Assembly (NCBI GenBank): GCA_948144175.1
Contig: CANXME010000213.1
Location: 2,566,501-2,630,500 of the forward strand
Direction: 5' to 3'
Source of the DNA: Closterium sp. NIES-65
Lineage: Eukaryota > Streptophyta > Zygnematophyceae > Desmidiales > Closteriaceae
DNA length: 64,000 nucleotides
The notes beneath the pieces were generated by a model. The model saw only the letters and a list, made by a program, of their open reading frames with translations. It was not told the origin of the DNA and made no database searches. The translations under genes were made by a program, and so were the position numbers. Of this stretch, positions 11,886-20,824 are shown piece by piece (position 1 is the first letter of the stretch; each line of letters starts with the position of its first letter).

Positions 11886-14800
11886 CGGTCCTTTGTATTA
11901 ATTCAGCAGGGGTACAAACATGCGGTGCTATCCATGATAACCTCCATCCCTTAAGCCCCAAAACTCACCACTCTTCACCCCCCCCCTGAGTGACCCTCTA
12001 GCCCTCCAGCGTGTGGAGGATGTCCCCCAGGTGCAGCGGCCAAGGGTCCGCTGCCATCTGGGGGTGCGCTGCCTCGATCCCAGCCCTGGCCTTGGTGTGC
12101 AGGGCATTCGCCTGGGAGCGCTGGAGGGCCACTGACCAGCGCTGGCTGAAGTGGCAGGCCATCTTCTTGGCCGATTTCGCCAGGGGGTTGGCCCTGAACC
12201 GGTTCCTAGCCGCTGCTGTGGCCAGCAGCTTCAGGAACGCAGTCGTGGTGGGCGCGTTTGCCCCGTAGGTCTCGACGGCTAGGGCGTAGAACACCACGTG
12301 TTCCGTGTGTCGGTAGTACTCCCTCTCCTTCCGCCTCTGTGCCTCTCTAGCAGCCCAGCCTGGGGGTTTGCGGGCTGTGGGGTCCCGGTTCTGCAGCACG
12401 GGGTCGGTGATAGTTGTGTCTGTGATCCAAGTCTCTCCACTGTCCGGGTCGCGTACAATCACATCGGCTCTCTTCGGGTCATCCGGCGGTGAGTACATGG
12501 CGTTCTCCAGGTATACCACCAGCTCTGCTTCCCTTGCCATTTTAGCCACGGCAAAAGCTAGCTGGTTGTGTGTGCGTGTCCTGTCGGGGCCTGTGCTGCA
12601 GCGGAGTAGGTGGTTGGGTAGGCTGCAGTCGGCTACGAGTTCTCCACACTCGCACACAGTGGGTACATTCTGGCGGATGCCCATGCGGAAGGCCAGGGCT
12701 GCTCGGAATTGTCCCGGTGAGAAGCAGAGGTCCGGGGTCAAAGGTAGGGCCTGCAGCCATGCTCCCGCTCCCTCCCCTCTCAGGCTGATGAGGCGGAGTG
12801 AGTGACCCATCTCGGGGGCTGACTGGATGGTGCGTGACTCCTCTGTCAAGGCGTCGGCCTTTGCCGCGTGCACCTCCTGAGAGAGGGCGCGTTGCAGCTG
12901 GTCTTGGGACGGGGTTTGCTGCTCCTCCCGGAGGTTTTGAAGCGCCAGCGACGGCAGGCGCCCTTCCATGTCCTGGATGGTTACCGAGTGCGCTGCGGAC
13001 GGCTGCAGGGTGTTGTTGTTGGCCCCCAGTGCCGTGGTTGCTGGTAGGTCAAGGGAGCGGAGCAGTCGTAGCGCCTCCGTCGTTGATGCCAGGTAGGCCG
13101 GTGCTGCTTCTGTTGTGGGGTCTGTAAGTCCCAGCCCGCCCAGGGCGCCTGGAAGAGTTGCTTGTCGGAGCAGGAAGTTGAACTCGGCTTCTCGGCGTGG
13201 CGGTTAAATGCTGGCGGCGGTTGAATGCTGGCGGCGGTCAAGGCTGTGTGCAGTAGTTCGGAGCACCATGTGTGCCATTCCGAGAAGGGTAAGACGTCTG
13301 CTGGGGTAGTGCGTAGCAGGTAGCCGATTCTGCGGCTGATGCAACGGGACAGTAGCAGGAGGGCGTGTTGTGGGTGGATGGACGCCAGAGAACCCAAGGG
13401 GGCTGTCGCGTCTGTCAGGGTATTGCGGACAAAGGCAGAGCAGAAGCTCTGTGACCCCACAGGACTTCCCAACACCCGTACCCCCTTGTGGGTGTGGGGG
13501 AGGCCTTCAGGGAGCACGACACCTCCAAGCGGCATGGAGGACCATGCCGACGACTTCATAAAGTTGCAGGTGAGGCCATCCTGTGCTAGTAGCGGCGTGA
13601 TCTCCCTCAGCGCGTCTAGCGTCGCCGTCGCGGGTCCAATCATGGTTATGTCGTCTACGTACGCGAGGACGGTGACTTTCGGGTGCTCCGCTGCCACGCG
13701 CTGAGGTGCTGCTGGATAGACGCCGCAAATAGCAGGGGTCCGAGGGGATCCCCCTGTCTGACTCCTCTTCCGCTGGTGAGTGCTGTGGAATTAAAGCATG
13801 GATCTAGCAGCAGCGGTGATGGTGATGCGTAGAAAGAGCGTGTGAAGGGGATGAGGGGGGCTAGCGGGGAGCCGATAAGTGCGTTGAAGAACGCGCTCCT
13901 CTCGACTGAGTTGAACGCGTTCTCAATGTCGAGTTGGAGGACTAGGCTGGAGGACTGCACGGTGGTGAGGTCTCTGACTGCATGGATGACGAACTCAGCA
14001 CCTCCCGGGACTGCGACGCCAAATTGCTGAGGTAGGAAAAAATTTCGCGATTCTCCTTGCAGGTCTGAGAGTGCCACTTTCGCCGCCAGCCTAAGCAATG
14101 TTTCTCCAATCGCGATTGGGCGTACCCCACCCCCTGGTTTGGCGAAGGCTATAAGGCGGGACGGGGCGAATAGGGCTGCAACCTCGGTGGAAAGGTTTGT
14201 CGAGAGAAGGAGTTTAACGGCGGAGTGGAGGTGCCCTAGTACCTCGATGTTACTCAGCGCTGGATTGCGGTAGTGTTCGAAGGTTGACCCCGATGGGCCA
14301 ACCCCAATTCCCCTGGGGCATTCCCCGAGGACGTCCGAAAAGCTTTCCAGGTTGGTTGAAAATTGTTTGGGTGTCGTGTAGGAGTGGACCCAGTCGGGCA
14401 GGTCATTTTGGGGTTGGGGGTGTTTCGATTCCAGCTGCTGCAGTGTCGCGAGTGTCGCTGGTGCTGATGGCGAGGGTTGAAGGGCCGCTAACGCCTTTCG
14501 CAGATCACCCCTTTTCACCAACCCCTCCGCACGTGAGCAGATTCCCAGCGGGTCACGTTGGTGCTGAGGTGGTTCGGCCAGGTGCATTGACCCCAAGTAT
14601 TCGGTGTACAGCTGGGTCCAGTGGCCACATCGGAATAGATGCATGTGTGCTCGCAGTAGTTTCCACCTAGAGCTGGATCTCCGGCTAAGTCTTAGCGTGA
14701 GACGTGGCAGGAACATGAGGACCCGCCACGCTCCCGCGCAATTAGGCAGCTTTGAGATCCGTAGTAAGGCAGCCAGCATACAGGTGGAGTAGTCGCCGAG

Positions 14801-17062
14801 GATCTGCGGCGGCAGTCGGCGGACGATTGGTTGGTGGGTGATGGATGTTAGGAGCGTAAGGTCCCAGGTCATCGCGATCTGGAAAAGATCCTCCCGCGAG
14901 GCCAGCTGGGACGCAGATAGAGCTTGGTCCAGTGGGGGTTGGGCTCTGCGCTGCTGTCTGCGATTGGTTCCTCTCTCCTGTTGCTGCGCCACCTCCTCTC
15001 CTGATTCCGCGCGAGGTGAGTCGGGATTGTCTGGTTGCCTCAAATCTGACGTATATAGTCCTCGTCGCTCGCCTCTCTGAGGATATCAACGTTCCTCCCT
15101 GCTTGCGCTGGTGCACCACCTCTCGCCCCGCGCCTAGCGAACGACTGCCGCGTGACTCGATCCGCCGGCTCCCCTAGCCAGATTGGGTCCGGTGGTTGGT
15201 GCCCGCGCCCCCTCGCCGCTTGAACTGCGCTCCTCTTTCCTCCGCGCGCTCCTCGTTGCGATCCTCTCCCCCGCGCGCTTCCTCGTCCGCTCTGCGGGGT
15301 CCCTGCTGCTAGCGCCGCCTGTTGCGTGGGGAGAGTCGGGGTTGTAGGCTCCCCTTGTGTTGGGATTGCGCCTTGTGCTTGCGCAGATGGCGCTTCCGTC
15401 CGCCCACGACCGCGAGCGACCGCGGAGAGTGCACCTGTGCTTCTGCCACGCCCGGCGGTGAGCGTTCCTGCTCGTCCTCCTGCTGCTGCGGACCAAATCC
15501 GGCGCCGATTTGAGGACCAGCGCCGTCCTCCCGGGCCGCGCGTTGCTGATTTGTCTCCGAGAGTGGCAACCCGCGCAGAGTCCGCTGTGCGTTCTGGTGC
15601 CTTGGCGGAGCCGCACCGGGGGCGTTCTCCGCGCCGTCGGACGCCTGAGCCTCGTGACGAACGTTGCGAGGGGCGGCGTGAAGATCGCCGCGAGCGTCGC
15701 TCCCCTTGTTGCAGGGGAGCTGCAGCCGTTCCCCTAGGCGTCGTTCGCCAAGTCACCGTTCCCCATCTCTCCATTCGCCTCGCTGTCATTCACCCGCGCG
15801 CCGATCCTCAGGGCGTCGCTCTCCTGCTCGCCGTTCTCCGCGCGAATCGCCAGTGAAGCGCCGGCGGCGCCATTCTCCATCGCGTCGTGGGTTCCCCTGC
15901 GCTCCGCCCGCGCAGCACGTCCAGGCCCCAATCTCCAGCTCGCTCGTGGTCGAACAGTCGTGGTCGGCGTGGCAGTCGCGGGGGCCGCGGACGCGGGGGC
16001 ATGGGTCGCCAGTCTGCGTCGGACTTTGCGCGCGCCCTGGAGAGGCTTCCAGACGTGCTCGCAACTGCTCTCCGTGAGTCGCAGTCGGCGACAGCCTGTC
16101 GCTCAGTTCCGCCAGACGCTCCTCGTTCTCTTCCCGCCATTGTCGAGGTAGCCAACCGTGCAGTGTCCCCGCCGCGCTTTGTCCAGCAGCCGCCTGTTCT
16201 CCCGGGTTTTGTTGGCGCTGGCAGAGGCCCAGCAAGGGGTCCGTATCGTGACCCTCGTCCTCGCCTTGAGGAGGCGGAGTATTCATGTTCCACGGCGACC
16301 CTGCGTCAGCTGTGGATACTGTCGGAGTGCCTAGAGGCACTGGCGCGTGTTCTCCGGTCGACTCGTGCGTCGATGCCGATATCCCGCCCGAGCACATTTG
16401 CTGAGAAACCGCAAGCAGCGTGCTTGGGGGCGGCGGATGAGATCCTATCCCTCTTGGCGCCACTGCAGGCAGCGCCCTCCCCGGGTGCAGACGCGGCCAA
16501 CCTGCTGGCTCGCGCGGCCCTGGATCTGAGGCACATTGCAGGGCCGGCTCAAGGCACACCCGGAGATGCTCTAACCGCCTGCGTGTCAGTGGTCCGCCAC
16601 TTGTAACAGACCACGCGCGGAATGCTCTCGTTTCTGGGGGCGGACCGCATGTAGGTGCCCCCCTTTGTCTTGTGTAGACCTTCTCCATGATGCCTGCTAG
16701 TTGATGATGTTTGTCGCCATGCTGTCTGCTAAAGTTGTCCCGTTACCTAAGCTTGCCTCCTAAAATGCGCGGCCGTAAGCCGCGCACGCGAGCGCCGGAA
16801 AATTTGGAATCACCAAATGAATAATGAGCTAGGGAAGGTGCCGACTGGCCATTATATAGCTGGGGGAAGGGGAAGAGGCCAGGAGGGAAGAGGCTAAGTC
16901 CCCCTTTCTCTCTCGCTCTCTCGAAACGAGCGTCGGAAAATTTGGAATCACCAAATGAATAATGAGCTAGGGAAGGTGCCGACTGGCCATTATATAGCCG
17001 GTGCATCCTTCCGCCTCGGACTGCCCTTACCAGTGCCGAGACGCTGCAACTGCAGATTCCGC

Positions 17063-17161
<99 letters not shown>

Positions 17162-17396
17162 AGCCTGCCTGTCTCCCTCCCTGCCTCTCTGCCTGCCTGC
17201 CATGCCCAGCGCCAGCATCTGCAGCGACTTCTACATCATCTGGTACCGTTCTCCCCGCTTCTCTCTCTGGCTTCTTGTCTACCAATCTCTGGGGCGCCTA
17301 AAGAAAGAATGCATTAAAAAATAAAGAAAATAGAAGACAGAAATGTTGTTTTTTACAGGCCTGATTGTCTGTCTGTTTGTCTAGCTGGCTGTCTCT

Positions 17397-17427
<31 letters not shown>

Positions 17428-20305
17428 CCGCCCACCTTCCCCCAGAGTCACGGGGAGGCAGCCTACCAAGTGTCGGCGCTCATCGTCGCAGGCAGCTCTC
17501 ACCTATCTCTGAGGCTCCTGAAATATTGCCTCCCCACTTATCTCTCTCCCCTGCCTCCTCCACCTCCCCCACCCCCCATGCCATCCCATCGCCCTGTCTT
17601 TTCCAGTCACTAGGAGGCAGCTCACAACGTGTCAACGCTCATAGGGGGCCGGTCGCCGCAGGCAGCACTGACCTATTGTTCCTTCAAAAACAGTCCCCCC
17701 ACTTCCGCACCTCCCTGACCTTCCCGCTGTCCCACCCCCCACAGTCACGGGGAGGCGGCGCACAACGTGTCGACGCTCATAGGGGGGCGGTCGCCGCAGG
17801 CAGCACTCACCCCTTTAGGCGAGCAGCAGGCGGTGCTGCTGGGGCGCTACCTGCGGGACTACGTGGGCGTGCGCTTCCATGCCATCTTCTCCTCGCCCAT
17901 CGAGCGCTCCAAACGCACTGCCATCCTCGCCTGCCAGGTCAGCACACCGATTGAGGTGTGTGTGTTTTTTTGTTTTTTGTTTTGTTTTTTTTTTTACCAG
18001 GCGAGAATGGCAGTGCGCCTTAAAAATAGGACGAACGCACTGCCATCCTCGCCTGCCAGGTGTGTGGTGCTGCTTGCCAGGTGTGTGGTGCTGCTTGCCA
18101 GGTGTGCGGTGCTGCTTGCCAGGTGTGTGGTATTTATTTTGAGTCGCCCGGGGAGTTACCTGCGGGATTACGTGGGGTTGGGTTGGGTTTCTCTTCCACG
18201 CCATCTTCTCCTCGCTCATTGAGCGCTTTAAACCGATCGCACTGCCATCCTCGCCTGCGAGGTCAGCACCCGGACCGTGTGAGTCCCTCCCCTCCCCTCT
18301 CATCCCTCCCCTCTCATCCCTCCCCTCTCATCCCTCCCCTCTCATCCCTCCCCTCTCATCCCTCCCCTCCCTCTCCTCCCCTCCCCTCCCCTCCCTTTAC
18401 CTCCCCTCCCCTCCCCTCCCCTCCCTCTCCTCCCCTCCCCTCCCTTCCCCTCCCCTCCCCTCCCCTCCCTCTCCTCCCCTCCCCTCCCCTCCCCTCCCCT
18501 CCCCTCCCCTCCCCTCCCCTCCCCTCCCCTCCCCTCCCCTCCCCTCCCCTCCCCTCCCCTCCCCTCCCCTCCCTTCCCCTCCCCTCCCCTCCCCTCCCCT
18601 CCCCTCCCCTCCCCTCCCCTCCCCTCCCCTCCCCTCCATCCTCACTCCCTCCGCCCTCCCCGTGGCCCCTGCAGGAGATGGGGGTGGCGGAGAGCATGAT
18701 CCGGTACGCAGACGAGCTGCAGGAGCTCAGCCAGGGGCAGTGGGAGCGCCAGCTACTCCCCTTCCCTCCGCTCTCATCGCTCCCCTCCCTTTCCTCCCTC
18801 CCCTCTCCCCTCCACTCCCCTCCCCTCCCCTCCCCTCCCCTCCTCTCCCTCCCCTCCCTCCCTTCCTCCCCTCCCTCCCTCCCTTCCCCCCCTCCCCCCT
18901 CCCCTCCCTCCCTCCCCACTCGCCTTCCCACTCCCTCCCCACTCCCTTCGCCACCGCAGGAGATGGGGGTGGCGGAGAGCATGATCCGGTATGCGGACGA
19001 GCTGCAGGAGCTCAGCCAGGGGCAGTGGGAGCGGCAGCCGCGCGCACGCATCTACCAGCGCGGTGTGCTGGAGCAGATGGTGGCCGCTCAGCCCGACTTC
19101 AGGGCGCCCGGGGGGGAGAGCCAGCGACAGGCACGCAGGGGCTGGATTGGGAGCGGTGGGATGGGATGGGATGGGAAGGGATGGGAAGGGATGGGAAGGG
19201 AAGGAAGGAGGGAAAGCATTCGAAAGGCAAGGGAAGGGCTTTTGAGATGCATCAGGTAGCGTCTACCAGCGCAGCGTGCTGAACAGATGGTGGCGGCTCA
19301 GCCCGACTTCAGAGTGATTGGGGGAGAGAGCCAGCGACAGGCACGCATGGGCTGGGGTGGAGGGAGGGGAAGGGGGGGGTGAGGGAGGGGGGGGTGTTGT
19401 GGGATGGGGGATGGGATGGGATGGTATGGGATGGGATGGGATGAGGCGATGTGGTGTCTGGGTTTCAAGCCCTGGTGTCTAGGACACAGTCTGATGTTGA
19501 TGTGGGTGTGGGATGTAGATATGGGTGCTAGTGTGTGGGGGGACAAGGTTGAAAGAGTTGTGCGAAACCTGGATGTAATCAGTTCACGTAATGAATCGGG
19601 GTGCGGTTCCATTGCTTGCGCTTGTGTTTGCATACCTTGAAAAGGCTGCCTGACCTTGTTGATCCCGTGTAGTTTGATTTTCCTACTGACACCCTTTTAT
19701 CGCTCTATTTCCTTGGTTTTCCTTCCCACACCTCTCTTTTTTCCTCCATCCCCCCTTCCTTCCCCCTTCCTCGTCCCATTTCCTGTTCCACCCCCCCTCC
19801 GTCCCCCCCTTCCTCAATATGTCAGGTTGAGTTCCGTATGGTTGAGTTTGTGAGCAACATCCTTTTTGTTCGACAGCATCTGGAAGCGCTTGCTTCCACT
19901 CCATCTGCACCCCCTTCCACCACACACCACCCTGCGTCGGCCCCACCCTCAAATCTGCCCACCACGCCTGCTAATGGTAACAGCAGCACTCCAGCATCTG
20001 CTAACAGCAGCAGCAGCAATCTTTCCAGCAGCACTGGCAGTGCAGTTAATGCACAAGGAGGTGGGGCAGCAGCTGATGATGTTTTCCGTGTGGCGGTTTT
20101 CTCCCACGGCACTGCAATACGGTGCCTTGTGCGTGGCGTTTTGGGTTCGGACCCTCATCTCACCCACAATATTGGCATTGACAACACTTCAATCTCTCTT
20201 CTCCGTCACACTGCTCGGAAAGGGTGGCATCTGGTCAAGATGAATGACACCACACACCTCATTCTTGCCCGTGGTCCCCTAGGTCAACAAGATGCTTCCT
20301 CCTGA
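10577..20305 (+). CDS. Histidine phosphatase / phosphoglycerate-mutase-like protein
   Basis: Exons are 10577-11619, 17745-17937, 18960-19130 and 19826-20305 (TGA), giving 628 residues with every phase matching. The first ATG in good context starts MGNGQS, an N-myristoylation pattern (Gly2, Ser6). An acidic and Ala-rich, probably disordered region of ~330 residues follows, including four 8-residue repeats. The phosphatase core comprises: IIRHGEAAHN, with the catalytic RHG made only by splicing exon 1 to exon 2; SSPIERSKRTA with the phosphate-binding Arg; LQELSQGQWE with the proton-donor Glu; GES; and FSHGTAIRCL with the second catalytic His. Substrate is unknown; the family includes phosphoglycerate mutases, fructose-2,6-bisphosphatases and protein phosphatases. 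The first intron is 6.1 kb and carries a retrotransposon. The third uses a GC donor. Degenerate exon copies litter the introns. Confidence 0.88.
11231..11335 (+). repeat. Coding 24-bp minisatellite (four GSADPAAA units)
   Basis: Four near-identical 24-bp units in exon 1 of the phosphatase gene encode an Ala/Asp/Pro repeat, then run into a GCT/GCC alanine tract. Confidence 0.95.
11708..11756 (+). repeat. Relic copy 2 of the phosphatase exon-1 end
   Basis: It repeats the exon-1 tail (11577-11621) with a few changes, including the donor-like CCGGTAC. The frame is shifted relative to exon 1 (134 bp spacing), so using it would not restore the RHG motif. Confidence 0.88.
11799..11883. repeat. (CT)n microsatellite, left flank of the non-LTR element
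   Basis: A pure CT run of about 85 bp. The non-LTR element begins exactly where the run stops, and a second (CT)n run lies at its other end. Confidence 0.97.
11998..12969 (-). pseudogene. C-terminal part of non-LTR protein: zinc knuckle and restriction-like endonuclease
   Basis: 323 codons to a TAG stop. A knuckle reading CECGE...HLLRC (about 12660-12600) has the C-x-C...H-x4-C spacing that precedes RLE nucleases. It is followed by RADVIVRD and, about 12 residues later, WITDTTITDP. That arrangement fits the PD-(D/E)xK core as it appears in these elements. The assignment rests on motif order; the exact catalytic Lys is not certain. It is in a different frame from the RT region because of frameshifts. 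Confidence 0.72.
12981..15043 (-). pseudogene. Non-LTR reverse transcriptase, frameshifted
   Basis: Two overlapping frames (15043-13655 and 13697-12981) make one RT. Visible blocks in order are KPGGGVRPIAIGETLLRLAAK, LQLDIENAFNSVERSAFF with a catalytic Asp, GVRQGDPLGPLLFA, and after a frame change near 13690 LAYVDDITMIG with the DD pair. A second frame change is needed near 13200, where the frame with Leu/Ala-rich thumb sequence departs from the long open frame. Two indels inside conserved regions show that the copy is dead. Confidence 0.85.
15040..16688 (-). pseudogene. N-terminal Arg/Gly/Pro-rich region of the non-LTR element
   Basis: Two long frames (16688-15786 and 15789-15040) precede the RT. 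They are rich in Arg, Gly, Pro and Gln without a recognisable domain, as is common for the nucleic-acid-binding N-terminal part. The second ends in TGA at 15042-15040, overlapping the start of the RT frame. This may be another frameshift or an ORF1/ORF2 boundary; I cannot decide which. Confidence 0.55.
16787..16998 (-). promoter_or_regulatory. Duplicated 5' monomers with TATA boxes of the non-LTR element
   Basis: A ~74-bp block occurs twice, at 16787-16860 and 16925-16998 (138-bp period), nearly identical. Read on the element's own strand, each begins with GCTATATAATGGCCAG, a good TATA box. Repeated promoter monomers at the 5' end are known from some non-LTR families. Promoter function here is inferred. 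Confidence 0.6.
17065..17158. repeat. (CT)n microsatellite, right flank of the non-LTR element
   Basis: A pure CT run of about 94 bp, directly adjoining the 5' end of the element. With the run at 11799-11883 it implies that one (CT)n tract was split by the insertion. Confidence 0.97.
17200..17247 (+). repeat. Relic copy 3 of the phosphatase exon-1 end
   Basis: A third, more diverged copy of the exon-1 tail (CATCTGCAGCGACTTCTACA core) lies after the right (CT)n tract. Copies 2 and 3 were adjacent tandem units before the retroelement split the array. Confidence 0.82.
17365..17430. repeat. (CTGC)n/(CTGT)n tetranucleotide repeat
   Basis: TGTCTGTTTGTC followed by a CTGC run just upstream of the first exon-2 relic. 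Confidence 0.8.
17448..17515 (+). repeat. Relic copy A of phosphatase exon 2
   Basis: This copy has a pyrimidine-rich acceptor and a TCACGGGGAGGCAGC start, so it could encode the catalytic HGEAA, but it diverges after about 50 bp and lacks a donor. Confidence 0.82.
17607..17680 (+). repeat. Relic copy B of phosphatase exon 2, with a stop in the catalytic motif
   Basis: Starts TCACTAGGAGGCAGC, so the Gly codon after the catalytic His is TAG. The rest matches exon 2 for ~70 bp, then stops. Confidence 0.85.
18028..18263 (+). repeat. Two relic copies of the 3' half of phosphatase exon 2
   Basis: 18028-18062 repeats the exon-2 end (CGCACTGCCATCCTCGCCTG core). 18151-18263 is a longer copy covering the YLRDYVG...FHAIFSS...ERSKRTA part, with substitutions and an insertion. 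Between them an 18-20-bp unit GCTTGCCAGGTGTGTGGT is repeated four times. Confidence 0.82.
18283..18640. repeat. (CCCCT)n pentanucleotide array
   Basis: About 350 bp of CCCCT/CCTCC units in the intron between exon 2 and exon 3. The complementary strand is GGGGA repeats. Open frames on both strands (Pro/Leu/Ser and Gly/Glu/Arg) are compositional. Confidence 0.97.
18675..18749 (+). repeat. Relic copy of the 5' half of phosphatase exon 3
   Basis: It is nearly identical to 18960-19034 (EMGVAESMIRYADELQELSQ...), including its acceptor, but runs into C/T-rich repeat after the GQWERQ codons and has no donor. The exon at 18960 is complete, so this copy is presumably skipped. Confidence 0.9.
18750..18957. 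repeat. C/T-rich imperfect repeat between the two exon-3 copies
   Basis: A degenerate CCCTCC/CCTTCC array that separates the relic from the real exon 3. Confidence 0.8.
19155..19446. repeat. (GGGAT)n-type repeats and a relic of the exon-3 end
   Basis: GGGATGGGA runs at 19155-19210 and 19395-19446 flank 19258-19357. That stretch is a diverged copy of the 3' half of exon 3 with a one-base deletion before CAGATGG. It retains the GCGACAGGCACGCA boundary seen at the true exon end. Confidence 0.85.
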
Positions 20306-20372
20306 TACACCTGTAATTGTGAATTATGTTTCTCTCTTATGATTAACATGAGAGTTTGCAGTACAAGACTGA

Positions 20373-20522
20373 GGGCGTGTTCCTACGCTCTTATCAGGCA
20401 AACCCCTTGTCAACCTTGCCTGGTAAAACTAGCGAAGGTTTTCGGGTTTAGGGAATTTTCAGTGTGTTTTGACGCGAGCTTGATAAGAGGTTGGCCTGAT
20501 AAGGGGCCGTAGGAACATGCCC
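20373..20522. mobile_element. 150-bp MITE with ~45-bp terminal inverted repeats
   Basis: The ends GGGCGTGTTCCTACG and (reverse complement) GGGCATGTTCCTACG are followed by a shared TTATCAGGC block and further inverted similarity. TGA flanks both sides as a 3-bp duplication. A 3-bp duplication with GGGC ends suggests a Tourist/PIF-Harbinger-like element, although that group prefers TWA. It lies 68 bp after the phosphatase stop, probably in the 3' UTR or just beyond. Confidence 0.7.
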
Positions 20523-20824
20523 TGATTAAACGGCATTTCAGAGCTGTAGATGGTACATTAGTAGCATACAGCAACTTTCCTCGGAATTTATATAACTACA
20601 ATTGTTTTAAAGATAACCAGCTATTACAATCCATGAACATCAGGGGCCAGAATGAACAGATCAACATCCATATATTATTCCACTGTGTCCTGACAAAAAT
20701 AGCTTATCAGGAAACTTACTACACCGCATCGGAAGAACAATCGCTGACACATTAATATTTGTACAATTCTCTCTCAGCAAGAGCCTTCATTTACAAGGCC
20801 CAGCTCAGAGCTTCACGAGGGATC
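20523..20824. other. AT-richer intergenic stretch, no feature seen
   Basis: This is between the MITE and the stop of the small minus-strand gene, and is likely its 3' UTR. Nothing else is recognised. Confidence 0.4.

Larger units (their letters stand above)
11884..17064 (-). mobile_element. RLE-type non-LTR retrotransposon inside a (CT)n tract, in an intron
   Basis: About 5.2 kb on the minus strand. The 5' end is at the (CT)n run near 17065 and the 3' end at the (CT)n run ending 11883, with no LTRs. Order of parts: duplicated 5' monomers with TATA boxes (16998-16787), an Arg/Pro/Gly-rich N-terminal region, reverse transcriptase (RT), a CCHC-type knuckle and a restriction-like endonuclease fold at the C terminus. 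This order matches R2/R4/Dong/Hero-type elements and not L1-type ones with an N-terminal AP endonuclease. It lies in intron 1 of the phosphatase gene in antisense orientation. Two or three frameshifts make this copy inactive. Confidence 0.85.

Noticed and set aside
12011..13127. Several + strand frames over the non-LTR endonuclease
   Set aside because: Shadows of the minus-strand RT/endonuclease frames, which carry recognisable motifs.
18356..19051. Gly/Glu/Arg-rich frames on the minus strand
   Set aside because: They are the complement of (CCCCT)n and of the exon-3 copies; the sense strand carries the gene.
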